Shown here one piece after another: positions 1-8,908 of a DNA stretch of 64,000 nt. How positions within the stretch are numbered: the stretch's first letter is position 1; each line of letters begins with the position of its first letter. Source of the DNA: Alteromonas sp. ALT199 (GTDB lineage Bacteria > Pseudomonadota > Gammaproteobacteria > Enterobacterales > Alteromonadaceae). The DNA is taken from positions 27,884 through 91,883 of the forward strand of contig NZ_JAHHDX010000045.1 of NCBI RefSeq assembly GCF_018619335.1, in the 5' to 3' direction. Below the pieces are notes generated by a model, which was not told the origin of the DNA, did not search any database, and saw nothing but the letters and a program-made list of their open reading frames with translations. The translations under genes and the position numbers were made by a program.

Positions 1-291
1 GAAGGCACTAGTCTTGATACACTGCGCCAGATGGTGGTTATGGGAATGGGCGTTGCTTTTCTTCCTGGTTTATATATTCACTCTGAACTGCATAAGCCAG
101 AAGCTCTACATGTATGCGAAATTGCAGAAATGCCCATTGAACGCCAGCATTCATTAGCCTGGAGGAACACGGCGCCAGGTAGAAAAACATTCAGGGAAAT
201 TTCAGTTATTATTAAAGAAATTATTGAAACCCGTCTTTGCGACGCCGTCACTATTGTGAATGACGCACCTACCCTTTCCCAAACTCGTTAA
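1..291 (+). CDS. oxyR: LysR-family regulator, OxyR-like (3' end only)
   Basis: Only the last 96 codons are present; the reading frame is open from base 1 and the window cuts off the rest, including the HTH domain. The visible part begins EGTSLDTLRQMV and continues through a conserved G-x-G-V-x-F-L-P stretch, which resembles the C-terminal effector domain of the hydrogen-peroxide sensor OxyR. In OxyR the redox-active cysteines lie upstream of this segment, so they cannot be checked here. It ends in TAA 17 bases before metR on the same strand, so the two may be co-transcribed. Another LysR-type regulator with a similar effector domain is the main alternative. Confidence 0.7.
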   Translation, partial: EGTSLDTLRQMVVMGMGVAFLPGLYIHSELHKPEALHVCEIAEMPIERQHSLAWRNTAPGRKTFREISVIIKEIIETRLCDAVTIVNDAPTLSQTR

Positions 292-308
292 TATCTTGGT
301 GAACCGTT

Positions 309-1196
309 ATGATTGATAGGCAACATTTACGCATAGTCAGAGCCATTGATGCTGAAGGCACTATGACTGAAGCGGCCAAGTCGCTGTTCCTCACTCAGTC
401 GGCGTTAAGTCATGCAATGAAAAAACTAGAAGCGCACTTCGAAGTACCGCTATGGAAAAAAGAGGGCCGACGCTTAACGCTCACACAAGCTGGCGAAAGT
501 GTACTTGGCTTAGCCCATCGTGTTTTACCTCAGTTTGAGCATACCGAAGCTCAGTTGCGAAGATTCGCTGACGGTAAACAGGGTATTTTACGCATTGGAA
601 TGGAATGCTACCCTTGTTTTGAATGGTTACTTAAAGTCGTTGCTCCCTTTTTAAAGGCGTTCCCAGATGTAGATGTTGATGTGCGTCGTGCTTTCTCATT
701 TGGTGGTCTTCAAGCCCTTCATGGCTATGATATTGATATTTTGCTTACGCCCGACCCGCTATCTCTTGATACCATTACGTACACGCCCGTATTCGAATAC
801 GAACAAGTATTAGTAATGGGTAAGAATCATCCCTTGGTAGAAAAATCAATTGTGACGCCGAAGGATTTAAGCAATGAAACCCTTATTACCTATCCTGTAG
901 AACTTAGTCGTTTAGACGTGTTTACACATTTTTTGACGCCTGCTAACTGCACGGTGAAGCAGCATAAGACGATTGAAACCACAGAGATCATTTTACAAAT
1001 GGTCGCCGCAGGGCGCGGCATTACGGCTTTACCAAAGTGGTTGATTGATGAATCGAAAGAGCGAGAGTTATTGGAATATCGTTCTTTAGGGGAACAGGGC
1101 GTATCAAAAACCTTGTACTTAGGGCATAGGAAAGCACTAGATGCCTTAGGGTTTGTAGACGACTTTATTGCCCTTGCTCAAACCCACACACCCTAG
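309..1196 (+). CDS. metR: MetR, LysR-type activator of methionine genes
   Basis: A 295-residue LysR-type regulator. An N-terminal winged HTH (about residues 1-60, with the TQSALSHAMKKLE recognition region) is followed by a periplasmic-binding-like effector domain. Several stretches match MetR: GMECYPCFEWL, YPVELSRLDV and LQMVAAGRGITALP. In enterobacteria MetR senses homocysteine and activates metE, metH and metA. Here it lies about 5 kb from metA and the two metH genes, which supports the call. It is convergent with ppnP. I found no clear TGAA-N5-TTCA MetR site at the metA promoter, so its targets are inferred from the family. Confidence 0.9.
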   Translation: MIDRQHLRIVRAIDAEGTMTEAAKSLFLTQSALSHAMKKLEAHFEVPLWKKEGRRLTLTQAGESVLGLAHRVLPQFEHTEAQLRRFADGKQGILRIGMECYPCFEWLLKVVAPFLKAFPDVDVDVRRAFSFGGLQALHGYDIDILLTPDPLSLDTITYTPVFEYEQVLVMGKNHPLVEKSIVTPKDLSNETLITYPVELSRLDVFTHFLTPANCTVKQHKTIETTEIILQMVAAGRGITALPKWLIDESKERELLEYRSLGEQGVSKTLYLGHRKALDALGFVDDFIALAQTHTP

Positions 1197-1257
1197 TTTT
1201 TACGAACTTTTTTAAAATGCTTTTTAAACCTTTGACGTGCCAGTGAAACAAGCGGAC

Positions 1258-1282
1258 CGCTTGCCATTAAAATTGGCAAGCG
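1258..1282. terminator. Perfect 9-bp hairpin between convergent metR and ppnP
   Basis: CGCTTGCCA and its exact reverse complement TGGCAAGCG flank a 7-base A/T loop. The hairpin sits between the convergent ends of metR and ppnP, where a bidirectional terminator is expected. Neither side has a good T-tract, so it may be a weak or Rho-assisted terminator or only an RNA-stabilising stem. Confidence 0.35.
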
Positions 1283-1320
1283 AAAATATTATAGTTTAAG
1301 GCGAACTGGCTTTTACTGCC

Positions 1321-1605
1321 TTAGCTATAGAAGCAAAGATAAGCAGTAGGCGTAGACACTTTTACGTCAAAAGAAGTATCGGCAGGTACGTTAAAGCTGG
1401 TGCCAGTAGCGAAAGACTGCCACTCATCACTTCCAGGTAGCTTAACAACTAGCTCTCCTTCTACCACTTTCATCAGCTCTTTTTGAGAAGTAGAAAATGT
1501 ATATTCACCCGGTGACATTACGCCAGAGGTGCATGGGCCGTTTGCGGATTCAAACCCAATCGAGCTCACTTTGTTGTCGAAATAATGGTTTACTTTAAAG
1601 CTCAT
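1321..1605 (-). CDS. ppnP: Pyrimidine/purine nucleoside phosphorylase PpnP (DUF1255)
   Basis: A 94-residue single-domain cupin-like protein that matches the PpnP (formerly YaiE, DUF1255) family along its full length. Recognisable stretches are the [12 protein letters not shown] start, the [12 protein letters not shown] turn and the [12 protein letters not shown] beta-barrel repeat. Family members phosphorolyse many nucleosides to a base plus ribose-1-phosphate in the cytoplasm, supporting salvage. It follows the DUF938 gene on the same strand after a gap of about 79 bases and converges with metR. The start is preceded by GGAGTAACT, a good ribosome binding site. No link to methionine metabolism is evident. 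Confidence 0.92.
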   Translation of the reverse strand: MSFKVNHYFDNKVSSIGFESANGPCTSGVMSPGEYTFSTSQKELMKVVEGELVVKLPGSDEWQSFATGTSFNVPADTSFDVKVSTPTAYLCFYS

Positions 1606-1684
1606 AGTTACTCCTTTGATTTGAGTGCTATTGCTCTTTGCTTTAACTTTTCGTAATGCAAATCGCTACAGCTCTGGTACTTAT

Positions 1685-2275
1685 TTATCGCTTTTTCCAA
1701 ATAAGCATATGGTTATTGGCGGGCATATCGATAATATCTTGCAAGCTTAATTCGCCTGCCCAAACGGTAAGATCGTTTATATCGCAGTAACCACCAAAGC
1801 CGCGCTCCAATAGAGAATTATGAAACGCTTGGTTACTGTCAGATGTAAACTTCCCATTGTGCGTGAAAGGGCCATACTGACAAAACACCCCACCCTTTGG
1901 TAAGTGCAACGCCACTGTCTCCATCAGTAGCTTCGCCTCGCTTTTTTGCATGATGTGTGCGGTGTTCGCCGTAAAAACACCATCTACGTCGAGGTTAGGA
2001 AAAACATCTTGCCCAACGGTGAATGCAACGGGTGGTTTCACATTATCTACGCTTGAATCACGCATCCACGCGGCAATTCCTTCGTGATAATGTGGTTGGT
2101 CGCTGGTGTGCCAAATAAGATGCGGTAAATGCTCAGCCAAAAACACGGCGTGCTGTCCTGTTCCGCTCCCTATTTCTAGTACCTGTTGGCAATTGGAAAA
2201 TGTACGTTCAAGCACGCTCAAAATGGCGCGCTTGTTGTTCTCACAGGCCTGACTAAAAGGCTTTTCAATTGGCAT
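1685..2275 (-). CDS. DUF938 family SAM-dependent methyltransferase
   Basis: A class I methyltransferase-like protein of about 196 residues. The opening KPFSQACENNKRAIL is typical of DUF938, and a SAM-binding motif I follows (VLEIGSGTGQHAVFLA). Substrate and physiological role are unknown for this family. I chose ATG at 2275 because AGGT lies 7 bases upstream and the product then begins at the conserved KPFSQACENN block. An upstream ATG at 2299 overlaps the metH part 2 stop (TAATG) and would add 8 residues. It is probably the last or next-to-last gene of the metA-metH operon. Confidence 0.85.
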   Translation of the reverse strand: MPIEKPFSQACENNKRAILSVLERTFSNCQQVLEIGSGTGQHAVFLAEHLPHLIWHTSDQPHYHEGIAAWMRDSSVDNVKPPVAFTVGQDVFPNLDVDGVFTANTAHIMQKSEAKLLMETVALHLPKGGVFCQYGPFTHNGKFTSDSNQAFHNSLLERGFGGYCDINDLTVWAGELSLQDIIDMPANNHMLIWKKR

Positions 2276-2298
2276 TTTATTTACCTGCCTTGTCAGCA

Positions 2299-4922
2299 TT
2301 AATCACTTAAGTTAGGACCAAGCCATTTTTCGGCTTCTTCTAGCGTCCATCCTTTACGGCTAGCGTAATCTTCGACTTGGTCGGCTTGAATTTTTGCGAC
2401 CGCAAAATATTTAGCATCAGGATGGGCAAAGTACCAACCTGATACCGACGCCCCTGGCCACATTGCATAACTTTCGGTGAGTTTCATACCTGTGTGCTGC
2501 TCTACTGATAACAACTCCCAAATAAGCTGTTTTTCAGTATGCTCAGGACACGCAGCATAGCCTGGAGCTGGTCGAATGCCCTGATACTTTTCGCGTATCA
2601 GCTCTTCATTGCTGAGCGTCTCATCAGCGGCGTAGCCCCAGTAGTGCTTGCGTACTTGTTCGTGTAGATATTCTGCAAACGCTTCGGCAAGTCTATCTGC
2701 CACAGCCTTCACCATAATGCCGTTGTAGTCATCACCCGCTTGGATATAGCTATCGGCCAGTTCGTCTTCGCCGATGCCACCAGTGACCGCAAAAGCACCC
2801 ACGTAATCATTAATACCACTGGCCTTTTCAGCCACGAAGTCTGCCAAACAATAGTTGGCAAATTTGTCTTTTAAAGTTTGCTGACGCAGATGGTGAGCGA
2901 TACCGTGAACTTGGCCTCTCGACTCATCGCGGTAAATTTCAATATCGTCTTTAACGCGGTTAGCCGGAAACAAACCGATAACACCTTTTGCCTTAAGGGT
3001 ATTGTCTTCGATAATTTTATCCAACATGGCGTTGGCATCGTCAAAGAGCGACTGTGCTTGTTCACCCACCACTTCATCTTCAAGTATACGAGGGTACTTG
3101 CCCGCTAACGACCAAGTTAAGAAGAATGGTGTCCAATCAATGTAGTTACGTAGGGTGGCTAAATCGGCAGTTACCGGTGTTACACCTAAGTTCGCAGGCT
3201 TAACAGGCGGTATTGTAAAATCTGGTTTAAAGGCGTTTTCTCTAGCTTTTGCTAACGTCACCGGCTTGCTGCGCGGCTTTTTACGGGCGTGTTGTTCACG
3301 TACTGTATCGTATTCTTTTGCGAGTTCTTGTGCATAAACATCGCGGGATGCTTTGTTCAGAAGGCGCTGACATACGCCTACGGCCCTACTTGCATTTGGC
3401 ACATAGGCTACAGGCGCATGGTAATTTTGCTCTATTTTTACTGCGGTATGCGCTTTTGATGTAGTGGCTCCACCGATAAGTAGCGGCTTATCAAAACCCT
3501 GACGCTCCATTTCTTTGGCAACATGAACCATCTCGTCAAGCGAAGGCGTAATCAGCCCAGACAGACCAATCATGTCTACGTTTTCATCTTTGGCTGTTTG
3601 TAAAATTGTTGCCGCAGGCACCATCACACCAAGGTCGATAACTTCAAAGTTATTACACTGAAGTACCACGCCTACGATATTTTTACCGATATCGTGAACG
3701 TCGCCCTTTACCGTGGCTAGTAGAATTTTACCATTGCTTTTAGCATCGTCTGATTTTTCTTCTTCAATGAATGGCTGTAGGTGCGCTACCGCCTTTTTCA
3801 TTACGCGAGCCGATTTTACTACCTGAGGAAGAAACATCTTACCTTCGCCAAATAAATCTCCCACCACGTTCATGCCATCCATTAATGGCCCTTCGATAAC
3901 GTGTAGCGGACGCTCAGCTTTCTGACGCGCTTCTTCAGTATCGTCAATGATATAATCGGTGATCCCTTTAACCAGGGCATGCTCTAGGCGCTTGTTAACC
4001 TCTTGCTCGCGCCAGCTTAAATCTTCTTTAGCTGCAGCTTTACCGTCTCCTTGATAATTAGGAGCTATATCTAACAAGCGTTCAGTGGCATCATTTCTGC
4101 GATTCAATATGACATCTTCAACCGCATCGCGAAGCTCACTAGGTATTTCATCATAGACTTCTAGTTGACCGGCATTAACAATGGCCATATCCATGCCAGC
4201 ACGAATAGCGTAATACAAAAATACCGAGTGCATGGCTTCACGCACTGGATTATTGCCTCTAAACGAAAAAGATATATTAGAAAGGCCACCGGAAATATGC
4301 GAGTACGGGCAAGTTTTTCGTATTTCACGGGTAGCTTCAATGAAATCTACCGCGTAATTATCGTGTTCCTCTATACCCGTTGCTACGGCAAAAATATTAG
4401 GGTCGAAGATAATATCTTCAGGCGGAAAACCGACTTCTTCAGTCAAAAGCTTGTAACTACGCTGACAAATTTCAACTTTACGGGCTTGTGTATCGGCCTG
4501 GCCAGTTTCGTCAAACGCCATAACTACAGTTGCAGCACCATAGCGCTTAATTAGCTTAGCTTGATTTAAGAAGAGTTCTTCCCCTTCTTTCAAGCTAATC
4601 GAGTTAACTATCGCTTTACCTTGAACACACTTAAGCCCGGCTTCGATAATTTCCCATTTAGACGAGTCGATCATAATGGGAACGCGGCTAATATCTGGCT
4701 CAGAGGCAATCAGATTTAAAAAGGTGATCATGGCCTGCTTTGAATCAAGCATGGCCTCATCCATATTGATATCGATGATTTGGGCACCGTTTTCTACCTG
4801 CTGTCTTGCGACATCAAGTGCGGTTTCATAATCACCTTCAAGAATAAGCCTTTTAAAGCGAGCGGAGCCTGTAACGTGGTGCGCTCACCGATATTGATAA
4901 ATGTAGAAAATTCTGCGCTCAT
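2299..4922 (-). pseudogene. metH: Methionine synthase part 2 (folate, B12 and activation domains), frameshifted
   Basis: The intended product is about 874 residues: a pterin-binding domain, a B12-binding cap and Rossmann domain with the DVHDIG cobalamin lower-ligand motif (His about residue 410), and a C-terminal SAM-binding activation domain ([15 protein letters not shown]; end WLGPNLSD). These correspond to E. coli MetH from about residue 354 on; the homocysteine domain is the separate upstream gene. The likely start is ATG at 4922, preceded by AGGAGG that overlaps the TAG of part 1. The frame breaks near 4878: after GERT the reading shifts from [11 protein letters not shown] to a wrong frame, and restoring one base makes the whole 875-codon frame open. 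An internal ATG at 4764 would give only a truncated product. Confidence 0.9.
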
Positions 4923-4931
4923 AATGCCCTC

Positions 4932-5999
4932 CTAGTGTACAAACGGCTCTAGGCCTGACAAACGCATTTTAGGTTCAAATACGGGTACTTTACGTGGCTC
5001 GATACCTTCAACCGCATTGGCAATATCGCGAATGTGCTCCGGGGTACTGCCGCAACAGCCACCTACGATATTCACTAGCCCTGACTGCGCCCACTCTTTG
5101 ATGTGCTCGGCCATCTCTGGGCCTTCCATATCGTATTCACCAAATTCGTTAGGTAATCCTGCATTAGGATGTGCGGATATGAAGCACTCACTAACATTAG
5201 CCACTTCATCAACGTATTGACGCAATAAATCTGGACCCAGCGCGCAGTTTAAGCCGAACGAAAACGGGCTAATATGTCGCATTGAGTAATAAAATGCTTC
5301 AGCAGTTTGCCCTGATAAGGTTCTACCTGAAGCATCTGTAATAGTGCCTGACACCATAACGGGCAGCCATGTGCCCAGCTTTTCAAATATGGACTCTACC
5401 GCATAAGCTGCCGCTTTAGCATTTAACGTGTCAAATATAGTTTCAAGCATAATTAAATCTGCACCGCCCTCGATGAGCGCTTCAGTAGACTCACTATATG
5501 CTTCCACTAATTCATCAAACGTAACGTTTCGTTTACCTGGATCATTCACGTCAGGTGAAATTGAAGCGGTTCGGTTTGTTGGGCCTAACACACCGGCGAC
5601 AAAACGGGGTTTATTTGGTGTTTTCGCTGTAAATTCATCCGCTGCTTTTCTGGCTAGCTTAGCCGCTGCTAAGTTGATATCCCGAGAGTAGGCCTGCATA
5701 TCATAATCGGCCATGGCAATAGTGGTGGCATTGAAAGTGTTTGTTTCAATAATATCGGCACCAGCTTCAAAGTAATCACAATGAATATTATAAATAATAT
5801 CGGGCTGAGTAAGGACCAACAAATCGTTGTTACCCTTAACGTCGCTATGCCAGTTGGCAAACTGCGTTCCGCGGTAATCTTCCTCTTCCAACTTGTGACG
5901 CTGGATCATCGTTCCCATTGCACCGTCTAATATGAGAATACGTTTTTTAGCGGCTTCTGTAAGCGTTGCCTGCGCGCTAGAATTTGGTCTTTGGCTCAC
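4932..5999 (-). CDS. metH: Methionine synthase part 1 (homocysteine/zinc domain)
   Basis: A 355-residue protein that is exactly the homocysteine S-methyltransferase module of MetH. It begins with the DGAMGTMIQ signature and carries the three zinc ligands: Cys252 in GLNCALGP and Cys315/Cys316 in GGCCGS. Zinc activates homocysteine thiolate to accept the methyl group from methylcobalamin bound by the partner protein. In E. coli this module is fused to the rest of MetH. Here it ends with its own TAG, and TAGGAGGGCATTATG provides a ribosome binding site for part 2. It starts 3 bases after metA ends, so the genes are co-transcribed. Confidence 0.93.
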   Translation of the reverse strand: MSQRPNSSAQATLTEAAKKRILILDGAMGTMIQRHKLEEEDYRGTQFANWHSDVKGNNDLLVLTQPDIIYNIHCDYFEAGADIIETNTFNATTIAMADYDMQAYSRDINLAAAKLARKAADEFTAKTPNKPRFVAGVLGPTNRTASISPDVNDPGKRNVTFDELVEAYSESTEALIEGGADLIMLETIFDTLNAKAAAYAVESIFEKLGTWLPVMVSGTITDASGRTLSGQTAEAFYYSMRHISPFSFGLNCALGPDLLRQYVDEVANVSECFISAHPNAGLPNEFGEYDMEGPEMAEHIKEWAQSGLVNIVGGCCGSTPEHIRDIANAVEGIEPRKVPVFEPKMRLSGLEPFVH

Positions 6000-6002
6000 G
6001 TG

Positions 6003-6941
6003 CTACCTCTTTGGCTGTGACTTTTCAGCAAGCTGACTTAAATCGTAAGGCGTAGTCTGATAGACATAATAATTCAGCCAATTTGTAAACAATAGGCTGC
6101 CGTGCGAGCGCCACTGTACAATAGGAGATTTGGCTGGATCATCCCCTTCAAAATAGTTTTTCGGCATTGCTGGTGTTTGACCGGCAGCAATGTCTCGTAA
6201 ATATTCGTCCTTTAACGTGTCGGGATCGTATTCTGGATGCCCTGTTACAAATACCATCCGCTTATCTTCCGAGGCGACAATATACGCGCCTACGTCACTT
6301 GATTCAGCGACTACATTCAACCCATCGACACTGTTATAAAGCGACGTATCAATATGGCCATAACGAGAATGCGGCGCATAAAACGCTGGGTCAAAACCTC
6401 TTAACAGCTCGTTATTAGGATCGTTTACTTTGTGTTTAAACACACCCGAAAACTTTTCATTCCTAAGTTCTCGGGTAATGCCGTAAAAGTGATACATGGC
6501 GGCATGGGCAGCCCAACATAAATAAAGGGTCGAGTTTACATGACGCTGAGCCCACTCCAATATAGTGGTCATAGTTTCCCAATATTTCACTTCTTCATAA
6601 TCAATAAGCGCTAAAGGTGCACCCGTGACAATGAGACCGTCATATTTCTTGTTCGCCACCGCTGAAAAGTCATGATAAAACGCATCCATGTGCGACTGAG
6701 GTGTATTTTTTGGCGCCTGGTTGTCTATGCGAATTAAGTCTACATTGATTTGCAGCGGTGTATTCGAGAGCAAGCGCAATAGCTGAGCTTCTGTCTCTAT
6801 CTTATTCGGCATGAGATTGAGAATGCCTACTTCAAGCGGGCGGATATCCTGGTTAGCCGCCCTATCCATATCCATAGTAAAGATATTTTCACCTTGAAGT
6901 ACATTCTGCGCGGGCAACTGCTCAGGAATACGAATTGGCAT
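6003..6941 (-). CDS. metA: MetA, homoserine O-acyltransferase
   Basis: A 312-residue cytoplasmic enzyme that acylates the hydroxyl of homoserine, the first committed step of methionine synthesis. The catalytic Cys142 lies in LCWAAHA, and His235 and Glu237 lie in TGHPEYD, all at E. coli MetA numbering. Residue 111, reported to influence succinyl- versus acetyl-CoA use (Gly versus Glu), is Ala here (TGAPLAL), so the acyl donor is uncertain. It is first in the metA-metH operon and directly follows a promoter with tandem MetJ boxes, indicating methionine/SAM repression. Confidence 0.95.
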   Translation of the reverse strand: MPIRIPEQLPAQNVLQGENIFTMDMDRAANQDIRPLEVGILNLMPNKIETEAQLLRLLSNTPLQINVDLIRIDNQAPKNTPQSHMDAFYHDFSAVANKKYDGLIVTGAPLALIDYEEVKYWETMTTILEWAQRHVNSTLYLCWAAHAAMYHFYGITRELRNEKFSGVFKHKVNDPNNELLRGFDPAFYAPHSRYGHIDTSLYNSVDGLNVVAESSDVGAYIVASEDKRMVFVTGHPEYDPDTLKDEYLRDIAAGQTPAMPKNYFEGDDPAKSPIVQWRSHGSLLFTNWLNYYVYQTTPYDLSQLAEKSQPKR

Positions 6942-6973
6942 AGAGGGCTCCAGTGATAAGTTACAATACCTGT

Positions 6974-7001
6974 ATTGTGTCTATTACTGTGAATATGTCA
7001 A
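6974..7001 (-). promoter_or_regulatory. Predicted sigma70 promoter of the metA-metH operon
   Basis: Read on the minus strand, a perfect -35 TTGACA (6996-7001) is followed after 16 bases by CACAAT (6974-6979, 4 of 6 matches to TATAAT). The MetJ boxes overlap the -35, which fits repression by blocking RNA polymerase. Transcription would start about 25-30 bases before the metA start codon. Confidence 0.6.
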
Positions 7002-7030
7002 CATCTTTACGTCTAGACGTCTAAACGAAG
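6999..7030. promoter_or_regulatory. Tandem MetJ operator (met boxes)
   Basis: Four consecutive 8-base units in register match the met box AGACGTCT: 6999-7006 (5 of 8), 7007-7014 (6 of 8), 7015-7022 (8 of 8) and 7023-7030 (4 of 8). MetJ with SAM as corepressor binds two or more adjacent boxes cooperatively. The location over the metA -35 fits. metJ itself is not in the window. Confidence 0.82.
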
Positions 7031-7091
7031 TCTTAAGTGGAGGAGTTGTTTAAAGCTCTTATTATCAAAACATGTACTTGAGCTAATAACA

Positions 7092-7568
7092 CTAACTGTG
7101 TTGCTTGTGCACCATAACAATCATTTCAGCTTCGGCACGAGGGATGTCACACGCTTCGATAATCTCTTCAATACTGGCGCCTTGCTTAACAAGGTCTGCC
7201 GCACGTTGGTAAAGACGTAAAGAAGGGTCTTGTAGCTTCAGTTCGCGAAGCTGATTTTCAATATCAGTTTGTTTTTCGTCTAGCTCTTTAAGGTGGCGAG
7301 TGATGACTAAGGTGCGTGCTTGAGCTTCGGTTTGTTGATTGTTTGCGTTTTTAGCAAGCGATTCAATTCGCGAAATAGCCTCTGCATTACTGTGTTCACT
7401 TTCGCTTAGAGTAATACGCAGCTGTTTGACATGCGAATACAGTAAACCTATCGCAGCGACAAGTATAAAGACTACAACACACAATATGAGTTCTAATAAG
7501 GTAGGTGCAGCAAGCTGCCAATCCATGGACATAACCCTTGGGGAAATGAAGGCAGTATTAAAACTCAT
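7092..7568 (-). CDS. DUF2802 membrane-anchored protein of the chemotaxis operon
   Basis: A protein of up to 158 residues with one N-terminal transmembrane helix (about residues 24-45), a charged coiled-coil stretch, and a C-terminal region (LYQRAADLVKQGASIEEI onward) that resembles a small helical DNA-binding-like fold. This is the DUF2802 protein commonly found immediately after cheW in polar-flagellum clusters of Vibrio, Shewanella and Pseudomonas; its role is unknown. It begins 17 bases after cheW. An internal start at 7526 (MDWQLAAP) with AAGGG upstream would give 144 residues and is equally plausible. It is the last gene of the flagellar supercluster here. Confidence 0.75.
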   Translation of the reverse strand: MSFNTAFISPRVMSMDWQLAAPTLLELILCVVVFILVAAIGLLYSHVKQLRITLSESEHSNAEAISRIESLAKNANNQQTEAQARTLVITRHLKELDEKQTDIENQLRELKLQDPSLRLYQRAADLVKQGASIEEIIEACDIPRAEAEMIVMVHKQHS

Positions 7569-7585
7569 ACCGCCTATTCATTTAT

Positions 7586-8077
7586 TTAGATACTGCTAAG
7601 CTCATCCCACTCTTCATCGCTTAGCAATTTATTCAGATCGACAAGAATAAGCAGTTCGCCATCGCGATTGCTAACGCCTTGGATAAACTTAGCACTCTCT
7701 TCAGTACCTACATTAGGGGCACTGTCGATCTCTGAGGACTTCAGATAAACCACTTCGGCTACACTATCGACCAAAATACCAACAACCTGCTCGTCAGACT
7801 CAATGATAACGATACGTGTATTATCGGTAATTTCTGTCGGCGGCAGCCCAAAGCGGGCGCGGGTATCAATAACGGTTACCACATTGCCACGCAAATTAAT
7901 AATGCCTAAAACGTAGTCCGGGGCTCCAGGTACGGGCGCTATTTCGGTATAACGCAATACTTCTTGAACCTGCATTACGTTGATACCATATGTTTCTTCA
8001 CCTAAGCGGTATGTAACCCATTGCAGGACTTCATCGTTGCTGTCGGTGGTATTACTGTTTGTTCTTTCGTCGCTCAT
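7586..8077 (-). CDS. cheW: CheW chemotaxis coupling protein
   Basis: A 163-residue, single CheW-domain adaptor that links methyl-accepting receptors to CheA. Typical stretches are YGINVMQVQEVLRYTEIAPVP, GIINLRGNVVTVIDTR and ILVDLNKLLS. The start at 8077 (MSDERTN) is chosen over an upstream in-frame codon at 8092 because a GGGAGCCAGG ribosome binding region precedes it. It follows parP by 17 bases in the chemotaxis operon, an order seen in Vibrio and Shewanella. Confidence 0.95.
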   Translation of the reverse strand: MSDERTNSNTTDSNDEVLQWVTYRLGEETYGINVMQVQEVLRYTEIAPVPGAPDYVLGIINLRGNVVTVIDTRARFGLPPTEITDNTRIVIIESDEQVVGILVDSVAEVVYLKSSEIDSAPNVGTEESAKFIQGVSNRDGELLILVDLNKLLSDEEWDELSSI

Positions 8078-8094
8078 GAACCTGGCTCCCAATA

Positions 8095-8901
8095 CTATGG
8101 CGTCTGGTCGTTACTGCCTAAGCCTTTGTTAAGCATAGATATTAATTCTTCAACGTCAACTAACGCACACATTTTTTCTTTAACCATCCCCGCTAACCAG
8201 GGACGCTTACCTGTGGACTCGCGCCATTTGACATCATCGGTAGTCAAATTGACCGTATTTACAAGCTTTTCGCTTGCTAACCCCCACGCACTTTCCCCTA
8301 ACATTATAAGATATCGGTAGTTAAGTGATTGTGCGAGGTTTTCGTCATATTTTTCTGGCATTACCCATTTTGCAGAGTCAACAACATTCAGTTTAGACTC
8401 TCTATGCAACATTACACCCATAAACCAGTCAGGTTTTCCAAATAAAGGGCCTATTTTTTCAATTTGGTGAATTCCACCTAGCGATGTCAACGGCACCGCA
8501 AGTGTAAGCCCTGCAACCTCAAAGAATAGCGCCTGAAAACGAAAACCGAGAGTATCCTTTAGTGGAACTTTTGTTTTTTCTTCGCGACTTAACGCATTTT
8601 TTTGTTCATTTTCTACTAAAGGTTCGGCGTCAGACTTTTGCTGTTCATCCTCAACCGTCTCTACTTTTTGCGTTTCAATTAACGATGTAATCTTTTCCGC
8701 TATCGCCTCTTGCTCATTCAATAGTGGCTCATTTTCACTTGCGGTTGAAGCGAGCGTTGTTTCAGCCATCTTCTGCGAAGCCTGTTCGAGCAATTTTGCC
8801 GTGCGCGCAGTTACATCTTCCGGTGCTTCTGGCTCTTTGAGAAGGCTATCTAAATATGCCTCCATCACTTCTTCACGGGCAAATGGCGATTGCTTGCTCA
8901 T
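8095..8901 (-). CDS. parP: ParP-like protein with C-terminal CheW-type domain
   Basis: A 268-residue protein. The N-terminus carries a short helix (EEVMEAYLDSLL), followed by a long acidic, low-complexity linker (about residues 30-125) and a C-terminal CheW-like domain (about residues 125-260). In Vibrio, ParP couples ParC to the chemotaxis array through such a domain and helps place and inherit polar arrays. The position between parC and cheW and the domain plan fit ParP. It is too divergent from CheW to be a simple second coupling protein. Confidence 0.8.
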   Translation of the reverse strand: MSKQSPFAREEVMEAYLDSLLKEPEAPEDVTARTAKLLEQASQKMAETTLASTASENEPLLNEQEAIAEKITSLIETQKVETVEDEQQKSDAEPLVENEQKNALSREEKTKVPLKDTLGFRFQALFFEVAGLTLAVPLTSLGGIHQIEKIGPLFGKPDWFMGVMLHRESKLNVVDSAKWVMPEKYDENLAQSLNYRYLIMLGESAWGLASEKLVNTVNLTTDDVKWRESTGKRPWLAGMVKEKMCALVDVEELISMLNKGLGSNDQTP

Positions 8902-8908
8902 GGTCTTA

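Noticed and set aside
2871..4554. Several open frames of 60-129 codons on either strand inside metH part 2
   Set aside because: They are shadows of the conserved metH frame and match nothing recognisable.
4165..4554. 129-codon plus-strand frame opposite metH part 2
   Set aside because: It lies fully inside the conserved coding frame, has no ribosome binding site of note and no recognisable domain.
6942..7091. MetR site or SAM riboswitch upstream of metA
   Set aside because: No TGAA-N5-TTCA palindrome and no riboswitch-like set of conserved stems was found; the MetJ boxes explain the region better.
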